Source: Leptolyngbya sp. NIES-2104 (GTDB lineage Bacteria; Cyanobacteriota; Cyanobacteriia; Leptolyngbyales; Leptolyngbyaceae). Taken from it: a stretch of 64,000 bases of DNA. Position numbers and translations under genes: made by a program. Shown here piece after piece: positions 54,063-61,210 of this stretch (positions are counted from its first letter, which is position 1; each line of letters starts with the position of its first letter). The stretch is from assembly GCF_001485215.1 (NCBI RefSeq), contig NZ_BBWW01000002.1:35564-99563 (forward strand), given 5' to 3'. The notes under the pieces were generated by a model. That model ran no database searches. It saw only the letters and a program-made list of their open reading frames with translations, and was not told the origin of the DNA.

Positions 54063-54515
54063 CTACAGATTCACGTCGCCCGTGACGTTTCCAAGCAACT
54101 TACCACCCGTCATCTGTCCAATCATCTGATTCTGGTTGCCAACGACAGTTTGAACAATTTGTACTCCAGATGTACCATCAGGAGCCTTCTCTTCCAGAAT
54201 TTGAAAGACTACTTCTGCCAACGCTGCATCAGCCTCTAAAATCTTCTTGAGCTGCACTCGCAGTACACTCTGAAAATCAGGATCATCAGGATTATTTGCT
54301 ACATCTTGCACTGCTTCTTGAGCAGATGCCTTTACCGCCACTTTGGGAAATAACTTCTCCCAAAGTGCTTTGGCTTTGTTGAAAGCATTCTCAGTTAGTT
54401 TTGTGCCTGCTGTTTCTCCAACCTTTGTAGCTGCACCTGCTGCTGTTTTAGTCCCTAGATCTAGCAGTTGTGGCAGAAAAGGGCTAAGGAATGCAGTTAG
54501 CGTCGCGAAATCCAT
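54063..54515 (-). CDS. Small putative effector with C-terminal amyloid-like motif
   Basis: The 150-residue protein has a helical, Ala/Thr-rich N-terminal part (ATLTAFLSPFLPQLLDLGTK, then GETAGTKLTENAFNKAKALW) and an acidic middle. It ends in VGNQNQMIGQMTGGKLLGNV (125-144). The motif G-x-x-NQMI-x-x-M-x-GG recurs at the N-terminus of the next gene product. In bacterial NLR-associated pairs, a small effector carries such a motif at its C-terminus and the receptor at its N-terminus, and templated amyloid assembly passes the signal. The N-terminal part may be the membrane-acting toxin; that is inference. Confidence 0.7.
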   Translation of the reverse strand: MDFATLTAFLSPFLPQLLDLGTKTAAGAATKVGETAGTKLTENAFNKAKALWEKLFPKVAVKASAQEAVQDVANNPDDPDFQSVLRVQLKKILEADAALAEVVFQILEEKAPDGTSGVQIVQTVVGNQNQMIGQMTGGKLLGNVTGDVNL

Positions 54516-54708
54516 ACACTCACTCCTAGATAATTACAGAGATCGAGAAGGTCAAAAGCGAAACATGAAGGCTCGGTAAACCTGAAGTTTAACGCAAATA
54601 TCGACAGCACCAAGCTCAAACAGCAGAATTCAGAATTTCTTAATGCTCAATGTAGTTCTGGACTGACAGAATCTCTGCTAGGCAAAAGATTTATTTTCTT
54701 CACCTGAA

Positions 54709-54749
54709 TTTCTTATGTACAGATAAAAGATGTCTGCGTACATAAGAAA
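54709..54749. repeat. TTCTTATGTACA palindrome, downstream side of 54764 gene
   Basis: TTTCTTATGTAC (54709-54720) and GTACATAAGAAA (54738-54749) are perfect 12-bp arms around 17 bases. The same repeat lies on the other side of the neighbouring gene. Confidence 0.85.
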
Positions 54750-54763
54750 CTGAGAAGTCGAAC

Positions 54764-55108
54764 TTAACTGGACGTACTAGGAAGTTTCTTACCGACATAA
54801 CGACTCTTAAGCTTTCCATCTTCGCGCCAGTAAGCATACCAGTAGGGTCCGTGTAGTTCTCCCTCCACGCCTGCACACTTGCACTTTGCTTTTCCACAAC
54901 GCACTTGTTCTAGCTGGTAAAGGCGATCGTCTATCCGCTGCACCTCAATAACTTCTCGCCCCTTGCGAGGATCTGGCGCGATTGTCTCTGGTTGCTCCTC
55001 TAATTCCTGGATCACCTTCTCTAATTCACGGCGTAATTCTTTTGCCTGCTTCAAGGTAAGCTTGCGGAAAGCTGCACGAATCTGAGAAAGGGATGGCTGT
55101 TTCGACAT
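54764..55108 (-). CDS. DUF6788-like small protein
   Basis: The 114-residue protein has a coiled-coil N-terminal half (KQAKELRRELEKVIQELEEQ) and a C-terminal motif CGKAKCKCAGVEGELHGPYW followed by YWREDGKLKSRYVGK. This combination is seen in DUF6788-like proteins that are frequent near mobile elements and on phage or plasmid DNA. The Cys residues may bind zinc. The start codon lies only 2 bases from a TTCTTATGTACA repeat and has no visible Shine-Dalgarno. The gene sits between two sets of the same palindrome. Confidence 0.7.
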   Translation of the reverse strand: MSKQPSLSQIRAAFRKLTLKQAKELRRELEKVIQELEEQPETIAPDPRKGREVIEVQRIDDRLYQLEQVRCGKAKCKCAGVEGELHGPYWYAYWREDGKLKSRYVGKKLPSTSS

Positions 55109-55110
55109 GA

Positions 55111-55199
55111 TTCTTATGTACAGAAGCCGACTTCTTATGTATAGATAACACCGCCTTTCGATTCGTTTTACATAAGAATCTCAAGAACGTACATAAGAA
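55111..55199. repeat. Cluster of four TTCTTATGTACA-type repeats, upstream side of 54764 gene
   Basis: Forward copies are TTCTTATGTACA (55111-55122) and TTCTTATGTATA (55132-55143). Inverted copies are TTTACATAAGAA (55167-55178) and CGTACATAAGAA (55188-55199). They form two nested dyads directly before the start codon of the minus-strand gene, so they could be operators or RNA hairpins. Confidence 0.85.
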
Positions 55200-55258
55200 A
55201 CTTTTGCTTATTGTAGGACGATTGCAGTCCCCAATTGCACCCAATCGATTAAATCTTA

Positions 55259-55298
55259 TCTTATGTATAAACCGTAGTATCAGCTTTGTACATAAGAA
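55259..55298. repeat. TTCTTATGTACA-type palindrome
   Basis: TCTTATGTA (55259-55267) pairs with TGTACATAAGAA (55287-55298). It lies between the 54764 gene and the 55374 gene. Confidence 0.75.
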
Positions 55299-55373
55299 AT
55301 TTGCAGAAATTGAATCTGCGTCATCTCCAGGGAGCTAAATTCTTATAGCTTCAAACAAAGTCAGGCGACGCAA

Positions 55374-55664
55374 TCAGTTCTGATCAGCCGCTTCGATCGA
55401 TTCTTTCCAGAAGAACGCATTCGTACTCTCGTAGTCGTCGGTATAGCCGCGTCTGCGAAACCAATCGAAGGCTTTCATTCGTTCGTCTGATCCACCATTG
55501 CGCCATGAACAGCACAAATCGCCGATGAAAGCTTCAATCAGGTCTGCTGGAGAAATGTCAGCTTGCTGCTCGATAAAGCGCAACATCTCCATTTCTCTAA
55601 GCGTGACGTGAATCAGAACGGCTTGATCCGCTTCCTCTTGCTGGTACATCTCTGGTCGAAACAT
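55374..55664 (-). CDS. Small acidic hypothetical protein
   Basis: The 96-residue protein is acidic and helical, with QQEEADQAVLIHVTLREMEM, LRFIEQQADISPADLIEAFI and a CC pair. The ribbon-helix-helix-like beginning (VTLREMEMLRFIEQQADIS) might bind DNA, but no partner toxin gene is adjacent. GGAGATCAG precedes the ATG. No family was recognised. Confidence 0.5.
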   Translation of the reverse strand: MFRPEMYQQEEADQAVLIHVTLREMEMLRFIEQQADISPADLIEAFIGDLCCSWRNGGSDERMKAFDWFRRRGYTDDYESTNAFFWKESIEAADQN

Positions 55665-55723
55665 GCTCTGATCTCCATTAATCCTTTAGAACCAAAATAC
55701 TATCAAAATCATTGATATTGGGC

Positions 55724-55761
55724 AAAGTTCTAGCAGAATTAATTAATGTATATGCTAGAAC
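55724..55761. repeat. AGTTCTAGCA inverted repeat upstream of 55789 gene
   Basis: AGTTCTAGCA (55726-55735) and TGCTAGAACT (55752-55761) are perfect 10-bp arms. The left arm, extended as AAAGTTCTAGCA-N-AATT-N3-TAA, has an inverted partner past the end of the gene at 56495-56517 (19 of 23). Confidence 0.75.
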
Positions 55762-55788
55762 TATTGAGAGCAATTTGAGCGATCGCTT

Positions 55789-56493
55789 ATGCCAAAGAAA
55801 GTTTGCGGTTTCGGGTTCAACTGCGCTTCGATGCTGCTCCAGCCAGGTTTGGAGCCAGGAGACTGTCCTAACTACGCCACTTGCGGTCGAGCCACTCGCC
55901 TTACACCTGATGAGGAAATCGAATTAGTTCGCGTTCGGCAAATCGAACAAGAGAGGGCACAACGGCGATCGCAGCGACTCCAGCAAGAGCAAGCGCGTCA
56001 ACGTGAGATTTGGCGGACGACTCGGCGGCAGATTGCACTCGAAATGTTGATGCAGCGTGGTTGTCCTCAAACCCCTGCAAACTATATTCCTGATGCCACG
56101 TTCGAGCAATTGACTGACGCGATCGCGCAACTTCAAACCCAGATCGCTCAATTTGAAGGAACATACATTCCTCCAGAAGGGACGTTTGCTCACCGCTACT
56201 GGGTGCATCGTGGGTATGGAAGCTACCCGTACAACAAGCTAATGGCGGAGCGTGCTATGTTCGCTCCTGCTCAGGAAGACCACGAGGTGCGAATGATTCA
56301 CCTGAGTCGCGATGATGACCCACGTAATCATGAAGCTCGAAAAGGCATCGCGCGAATGAATCGTTTGATTGCCATTCGGGAGCAGCTACAGCTTGCACAA
56401 GCAGCATTAGCTGAGGCGCTTTCTCTGGCAAGCGCAGATATTGAGACATTTGGGCTAGAAGTCCATAACAACTCAATGAGTTCTAGCGAGTAA
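55789..56493 (+). CDS. Hypothetical Cys-rich/coiled-coil protein between inverted repeats
   Basis: The 234-residue protein starts with a Cys-rich segment (VCGFGFNCASM ... GDCPNYATCG, about 5-36). A long Arg/Gln-rich coiled coil follows (about 40-85, QERAQRRSQRLQQEQARQRE), and then a HRYWVHRGYGSYPYNKL segment and a helical end. Several cyanobacterial plasmids encode similar proteins of unknown role. It is bracketed by AGTTCTAGCA palindromes on both sides. The stop codon lies within the 3' palindrome. Confidence 0.6.
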   Translation: MPKKVCGFGFNCASMLLQPGLEPGDCPNYATCGRATRLTPDEEIELVRVRQIEQERAQRRSQRLQQEQARQREIWRTTRRQIALEMLMQRGCPQTPANYIPDATFEQLTDAIAQLQTQIAQFEGTYIPPEGTFAHRYWVHRGYGSYPYNKLMAERAMFAPAQEDHEVRMIHLSRDDDPRNHEARKGIARMNRLIAIREQLQLAQAALAEALSLASADIETFGLEVHNNSMSSSE

Positions 56494-56518
56494 ATTACAC
56501 AATTTTGCTAGAACTTTT
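56479..56518. repeat. AGTTCTAGCA inverted repeat downstream of 55789 gene
   Basis: AGTTCTAGC (56479-56487) and GCTAGAACT (56508-56516) form a 9-bp dyad over the gene's stop codon, mirroring the one upstream. Confidence 0.7.
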
Positions 56519-56532
56519 CGGCAGAGCTTTCT

Positions 56533-56764
56533 TTCTTATGTACGCAAGTTTATTACAGATAGCGTTTCACTTTGTCTACTTAGATGCAGCACACTCCACA
56601 TCCGGAGGGGTGATCAACATTTTCCAGATGCTGTTTGGAAAATTCCTTCCGCCTTGGTTTCATATGCGATCGAAACACGAGACGGAGGCGAGCTAGTCTG
56701 CCCATCGGCTTATGAGCCAGAAGTTTCTTATGTACAGTTTGAGAAATGGAGTTGTACATAAGAA
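56533..56764. repeat. TTCTTATGTACA repeats, downstream side of DUF1016 gene
   Basis: A lone forward copy TTCTTATGTACG lies at 56533-56544. A full palindrome TTCTTATGTACA (56725-56736) / TGTACATAAGAA (56753-56764) lies 42 bases past the end of the DUF1016 gene. The remaining intergenic DNA (56494-56805) shows no gene that I can support. Confidence 0.85.
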
Positions 56765-56805
56765 AAAATTTGAGTTCCAGCTTCACTCAAATCCAAGAAC
56801 CGCAT

Positions 56806-57870
56806 CTACTTTAGGTCAAGCTCGGTTTGCTGGGCACTCTCTTGAATATCTGAAATCAGCGCCTCTAGCTTCATTTCTAGCTGTTCAACTGAAGGTAAGC
56901 TTTCTTGTAGCTGTTGTGGCAGTCGATGGGTCGAAACCGCGATCGGGGTATTGAGATTACGCAGCGCATACTCTGCTTTGGTTTTGCTCTTAGATTTACA
57001 TAAGATAATGCCAATCGTCGGCTGATCATGAGTGTGGCGTAGTAGATCATCAACCGCAGATACATAGAAGTTCATCTTGCCCGAAAACTCCGGCTGAAAC
57101 TCGACCATCTTCAAGTCAATGACGATAAAGCAGCGAAGTTTCAAATGGTAAAAAAGCAAGTCAAGGTAATAATCATCCCCGTCTACTTCCAGGTGATATT
57201 GGCTGCCGACAAACGAAAATCCAACTCCTAGTTCTAGTAAAAAGTCCCGAATATGCGTCACCAAACCTTGCTCTAGTTCGCGTTCTTGGGGGTTTTCGCC
57301 TAGTGATAAAAAATTTAAGTGGTAAGGGTCTTTGATTAACTGCTGTGCAAAATCAGACTGTGGTTTCGGTAAAGTTCGTTCAAAATTCGTGATTGCACCG
57401 CCTTGTCGCTCGAACAGTTTGCTTTCGATCTGATAAACCAAAACATCGCGACTCCAACCATTCTCGATCGCCTTTTCACCGTACCAAAGGCGCATATCCA
57501 GCGATTTCAGCTTCTCCAACAGGGCGATGTTGTGTCGCCACGGTAATTGTCCAACGCAGCGTTGGACGATTTCCTCACCCTCATATGCCTCGGCAAATGC
57601 CCGCATGTACATCAGATTCGATCGAGAGAAGCCCTTGATTTCAGGAAACTCCTGCTGTAGGTCTTTAGAGATTTTCTCAATGACTTTGGCTCCCCATCCA
57701 TCCCGCTGCTGACGCTCTCGAATCTGTTGACCAATCTGCCAATAAAGTAAGACTAGCTCACGATTGACCGCCAGCGCTGCTCTGACTTGGGCAGATCGAA
57801 TCCGCTCTTTCAAATTGTGCAAGAAGTCGTCATAACCGTTTGGCAATAAAGAAGAGCGTTGTTTAGGCAC
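56806..57870 (-). CDS. DUF1016 (YhcG-type) PD-(D/E)XK nuclease-like protein
   Basis: The 354-residue protein has the two DUF1016 parts: an N-terminal helical domain (ALAVNRELVLLYWQIGQQIRE, GFSRSNLMYMRAFAEAY) and a C-terminal nuclease fold (DDYYLDLLFYHLKLRCFIVIDLK with D, E/D-x-K residues, GKMNFYVSAVDD). YhcG-like proteins are often found on mobile DNA and next to restriction-modification genes. They are thought to cleave or bind branched DNA. The start is GTG 57870. The gene is bracketed by TTCTTATGTACA palindromes at 56725-56764 and 57996-58026. Confidence 0.9.
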   Translation of the reverse strand: MPKQRSSLLPNGYDDFLHNLKERIRSAQVRAALAVNRELVLLYWQIGQQIRERQQRDGWGAKVIEKISKDLQQEFPEIKGFSRSNLMYMRAFAEAYEGEEIVQRCVGQLPWRHNIALLEKLKSLDMRLWYGEKAIENGWSRDVLVYQIESKLFERQGGAITNFERTLPKPQSDFAQQLIKDPYHLNFLSLGENPQERELEQGLVTHIRDFLLELGVGFSFVGSQYHLEVDGDDYYLDLLFYHLKLRCFIVIDLKMVEFQPEFSGKMNFYVSAVDDLLRHTHDQPTIGIILCKSKSKTKAEYALRNLNTPIAVSTHRLPQQLQESLPSVEQLEMKLEALISDIQESAQQTELDLK

Positions 57871-57995
57871 GAGTATTAAGTAAGTAAATGTTTATTTTAT
57901 TGACGTAGCCAATATTATCGAGAAGATGATCGTAATTCACAGCTTTTTTTTGAGAAAAGACTTCACTCAATTGTAAATCTATCAGGTCTGGTATT

Positions 57996-58026
57996 TTCTT
58001 ATGTACAATATCACTGTACATAAGAA
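57996..58026. repeat. TTCTTATGTACA palindrome, upstream side of DUF1016 gene
   Basis: TTCTTATGTACA (57996-58007) and TGTACATAAGAA (58015-58026) are perfect arms with a 7-base centre, and flanking TT/AA pairs extend them. It lies in the divergent region between the DUF1016 gene and the replication-region gene. Confidence 0.88.
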
Positions 58027-58128
58027 AAATTAGCGATCGCAGTGCGCCAAGCAACAAAAGCCAACGGGAAATACCATCTATTCGGATCGGTAGTATGATG
58101 ACGGAAAAATATCTGCGATCGCTGATCT

Positions 58129-60216
58129 ATGACAAAATCATCCGGTTCAGACATTCCTAGCATTTACGATTTTGACCCTGGACGCTTGCCGGATCAGGGT
58201 GAGCGCTACATTACTCTAGAAGCTAATGGTTCCGAAGAATCTGTAATTTCCTCCACACAAGAGGTTGAGCCTGCCGTTTCTCAGATTCTTAACCAGGCAA
58301 ATCAAGGATGCGATTGGGGTTCATTAGCTAGTGAGATTTTGACAGCCGACTATCTCGCTAGACTGATCGCAGCTCTGCGTGATAATTCTGCGCTGCCAGA
58401 ATTGGTGACGACGCTCCTCTTTCAACATTTAGTCAAAGTTTATCGATACAAAGTTGAAACGACGCTGCAAAGTGATGGGATAGATGCGATCGACACAACC
58501 CTACCTCACTTCAAATTGAATCGGAGTCGCAAGCAACAGACCAAAAAGCTAGAGCTTGCTTTCGACGATGAGCGAATCAAGGCTTACCTGAAAAACTCGT
58601 TGTCAGAATTCTTTAACCACGTTGGTTTTTGGGAAGAGTTTGCCAAAGCGATCGGGGCTAACTTGGTGGTCTGGGCGATTGAACATTTGGAAGAGAAACT
58701 GAGTTCAAAAACTCTGAATGCATTCTCTCAAAATCAACTGATCGAAGAAATCAGCCAGTTATTGACTGCTCTCGATTCCAAGGTACTGCAAGAAAAAATT
58801 GGCTTTTTCGGGCAGGTTTATTCCCAAGATATTGCTAAGAAAATCGTTCAAGAATTCAACCTGCCAAACTGTTCGCTACAAGAAATGGATAAACTGCTCG
58901 GACTGAGGCAGCGTCCTCCTTTTAGCAGTAGCCGCTCTCTGGAATTCGATCCAATTACAGTGATTCCAACCTCGATTCCGATCGCTAGCAGCATTCGTGC
59001 CCAGCTTCGTCCGGATCTCTGGCAGCAAAGCTCTGATGATTTAGCTGTTTTTCAGTATCGTAGCCGCTCGAATCCCAATAACTACATCGAACACTTCATC
59101 ACAAACCCTGGCGATATCGAGATGATGCCCTGGGAAGCGGCTGAACAAATCATCAATAAATTCGGTTTTGATACCGTCAAGCTACAGCTTATTTTTGCAG
59201 CACGAACCATGCAAGAAGATGAGCCGTGGAACAGCACATTTACGCTGAAAGCAACAGATATTGTTCAACTACTGGGCTGGGATCGAAATCACAATACAAC
59301 CCTAGCCGAGAAACGCAATGCAGTTGCCAGTACCGCTTATGCTTTGTCTTGTATGCTTGTAAAATCAGTCTGGGTCGAAGGTAGAGGCAAGAAGAAGGTA
59401 GATGCAAGCACCCCAATCGGTAGAATGTGGGATGTGCTGCTCGACATTCATGGACAGATGGATTGGATGAGTAGCAAGATCGAGAAGCCGGAGGAGGTTT
59501 ACATTACGGTTAGTCCTGGTCTATGGACAAAGCATTTCCTCAACCGCGCTGGAAGCCGTGCTAAAGAAGCATTGCATCAATTTGGATATCTCGCTCAAGA
59601 TATCCTGAGAATTGACCCGTACCACAATGAAATGGCGCTTCGATTAGCGATTCAACTAACGCTTGATTCTCGCATTCGAGTGAGAAACCAGAATCCTTAT
59701 GATTATCAGGTGGTTGGCTTACTAGAAGAAGTGCTACCTCAACCTGAAATTGAGAAAGCCTTACAAGACAAGCACAAGGCGCGGGATCTGAAGAATCGCT
59801 GGAACAAAGCGTTAGAACTGCTATTAAGTTTAGGGTGGCAAATCGAGTTTGACCCTAAAACTTATCCAGATTGGTTACAACCGGGCAGTACTGCCCCCAA
59901 GCCCAATGATTGGCGAAAGGTTCGGGTCATCGATCGCTTACTGCAAGCCAAGCTCACTATCAAGCCGCCGCATCCCATTCCTCATCTCCTGGCTGGAATC
60001 AAAGATGCGAAGAAGCCAAAAGCAATCATCCCTACCCCAGCGCAAGAACTGACTGGAGAAGAGATCCGCAAAGCGCGTGAGGAACAGAAATGGAGCCGCA
60101 AAGAGTTAGGCGGATTCTTGGATCTCAGTGCAGACTATGTTGGCAAATTAGAGCGAGGCGATCGCGTGGTTACACCAGAGCTTGAAGCAAGACTCCGAAA
60201 ACTATTACGTCTCTAA
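58129..60216 (+). CDS. Large protein with C-terminal XRE-type HTH, replication-region
   Basis: The 695-residue protein has a mostly helical body of unrecognised fold and a C-terminal helix-turn-helix of the XRE/Cro type (GEEIRKAREEQKWSRKELGG, then FLDLSADYVGKLERGDR, about 640-678). A winged-helix-like stretch (WEAAEQIINKFGFDT ... IVQLLGWDRNHN) may also bind DNA. It is followed directly by 1 kb of iteron-like repeats and a primase-like gene, so an initiator or partition-control role on a plasmid is likely. No known Rep family was recognised. Confidence 0.6.
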   Translation: MTKSSGSDIPSIYDFDPGRLPDQGERYITLEANGSEESVISSTQEVEPAVSQILNQANQGCDWGSLASEILTADYLARLIAALRDNSALPELVTTLLFQHLVKVYRYKVETTLQSDGIDAIDTTLPHFKLNRSRKQQTKKLELAFDDERIKAYLKNSLSEFFNHVGFWEEFAKAIGANLVVWAIEHLEEKLSSKTLNAFSQNQLIEEISQLLTALDSKVLQEKIGFFGQVYSQDIAKKIVQEFNLPNCSLQEMDKLLGLRQRPPFSSSRSLEFDPITVIPTSIPIASSIRAQLRPDLWQQSSDDLAVFQYRSRSNPNNYIEHFITNPGDIEMMPWEAAEQIINKFGFDTVKLQLIFAARTMQEDEPWNSTFTLKATDIVQLLGWDRNHNTTLAEKRNAVASTAYALSCMLVKSVWVEGRGKKKVDASTPIGRMWDVLLDIHGQMDWMSSKIEKPEEVYITVSPGLWTKHFLNRAGSRAKEALHQFGYLAQDILRIDPYHNEMALRLAIQLTLDSRIRVRNQNPYDYQVVGLLEEVLPQPEIEKALQDKHKARDLKNRWNKALELLLSLGWQIEFDPKTYPDWLQPGSTAPKPNDWRKVRVIDRLLQAKLTIKPPHPIPHLLAGIKDAKKPKAIIPTPAQELTGEEIRKAREEQKWSRKELGGFLDLSADYVGKLERGDRVVTPELEARLRKLLRL

Positions 60217-61210
60217 CCTATCGAATTAACGTGAGACAAATGATTGTCTTGCTCTAAGTTCTTCGTCTGCTCAAATCACCTATGTTTCAAGGATTCCAGC
60301 GCTTTTGTCTTGAGACAAGCATCTCCGTATGCTCTCACCTAGCTTACAAAGCACATTTCATTTAGCACAATAGTACATTAGCTCTTGCACAACGATCACG
60401 ATCGACATGAGACAAGGATTCCCGCAGCTTATCACTCGATTCTGAAGCAAGACCGTTTTACTCTGTCTCATTCTGTATCAAGATTCCTTAAATAACGGGA
60501 CTTTGAAAGCACATTAGATAAGACAAGCCGCTCCGCATCGACTCACTTTACCCACTAGGTTGCACTAAATTTTGCTGTATGAGTTTGAGACAGACTGCTC
60601 CGTATTCACTCACCTACTTTTTTGAGGAAGTTCCGTTTGTGAAACGCTTGATTTAAGACCAGTTCGCTCCGTATCTCATCACCACAGGAAGCTTAGGAAC
60701 TCCCATAACTCCCATCGTGCAGGCTTTTAAGCAAAATCTGAACTGAGACAACATCATTTGACTCGATCAACTAGGTGAGACAAGTTTCTCCATATCGTAT
60801 CACTGGCAGTTCACTCGATTTTGAAGAGATTACAGCAATTTGAGAAGCTGAAATGATTACTAGACAAGGCTTTAATGATCCTGCTGTTTTGGAACGATCG
60901 AGACAAATTAAGCGATCGCTCCCTGGAATTTACTCTTGTCTCACCTAAAGTTTCTGCGAAAAATTATCCTAAACCAAGACAAGACGGGCATTTCGCAGTG
61001 AGACAAATTCTTCCGCATTCGGTCACTAAGATCACCCGATCACATCACTAACCGCTCCGTGTTGTATCACTAACTGTTTTGAGAAGGCTTACTACGTAAT
61101 GCTTTGAGCAACTTGAGACAAGCAATCAGTCTGATCAGACTGATCCTCCAGCCAAGGCAAAAAATCAAAATCTGGCAAGATCAGCGCGATCGATTTCAGC
61201 CAAAGCGATT
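60217..61210. other. Candidate plasmid replication origin with iterons
   Basis: This 994-base non-coding region carries direct repeats of about 30 bases, consensus TGAGACAAG-N3-CTCCGTAT-N4-TCAC. They lie at 60311, 60408, 60519, 60586, 60654, 60776 and 60999. A half copy is at 61051, and further TGAGACAA half-sites are near 60231, 60745, 60898 and 61113. Spacing is irregular, 67 to 223 bases. Repeats between a DNA-binding protein and a primase-like gene are what an iteron-controlled origin looks like. A-T-rich unwinding sequences are not pronounced. Confidence 0.65.

Noticed and set aside
55374-55664. Antitoxin of a toxin-antitoxin pair
   Set aside because: The start is ribbon-helix-helix-like, but no adjacent small toxin-like gene could be found.
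54709-58026. TTCTTATGTACA palindromes as LexA/SOS boxes
   Set aside because: The core TTATGTACA does not match cyanobacterial or proteobacterial LexA sites, and copies also lie downstream of genes.
60217-61210. CRISPR array in the repeat-rich non-coding region
   Set aside because: The repeats are degenerate, irregularly spaced (67-223 bases) and have no uniform spacers. No cas genes are present. An iteron origin fits better.
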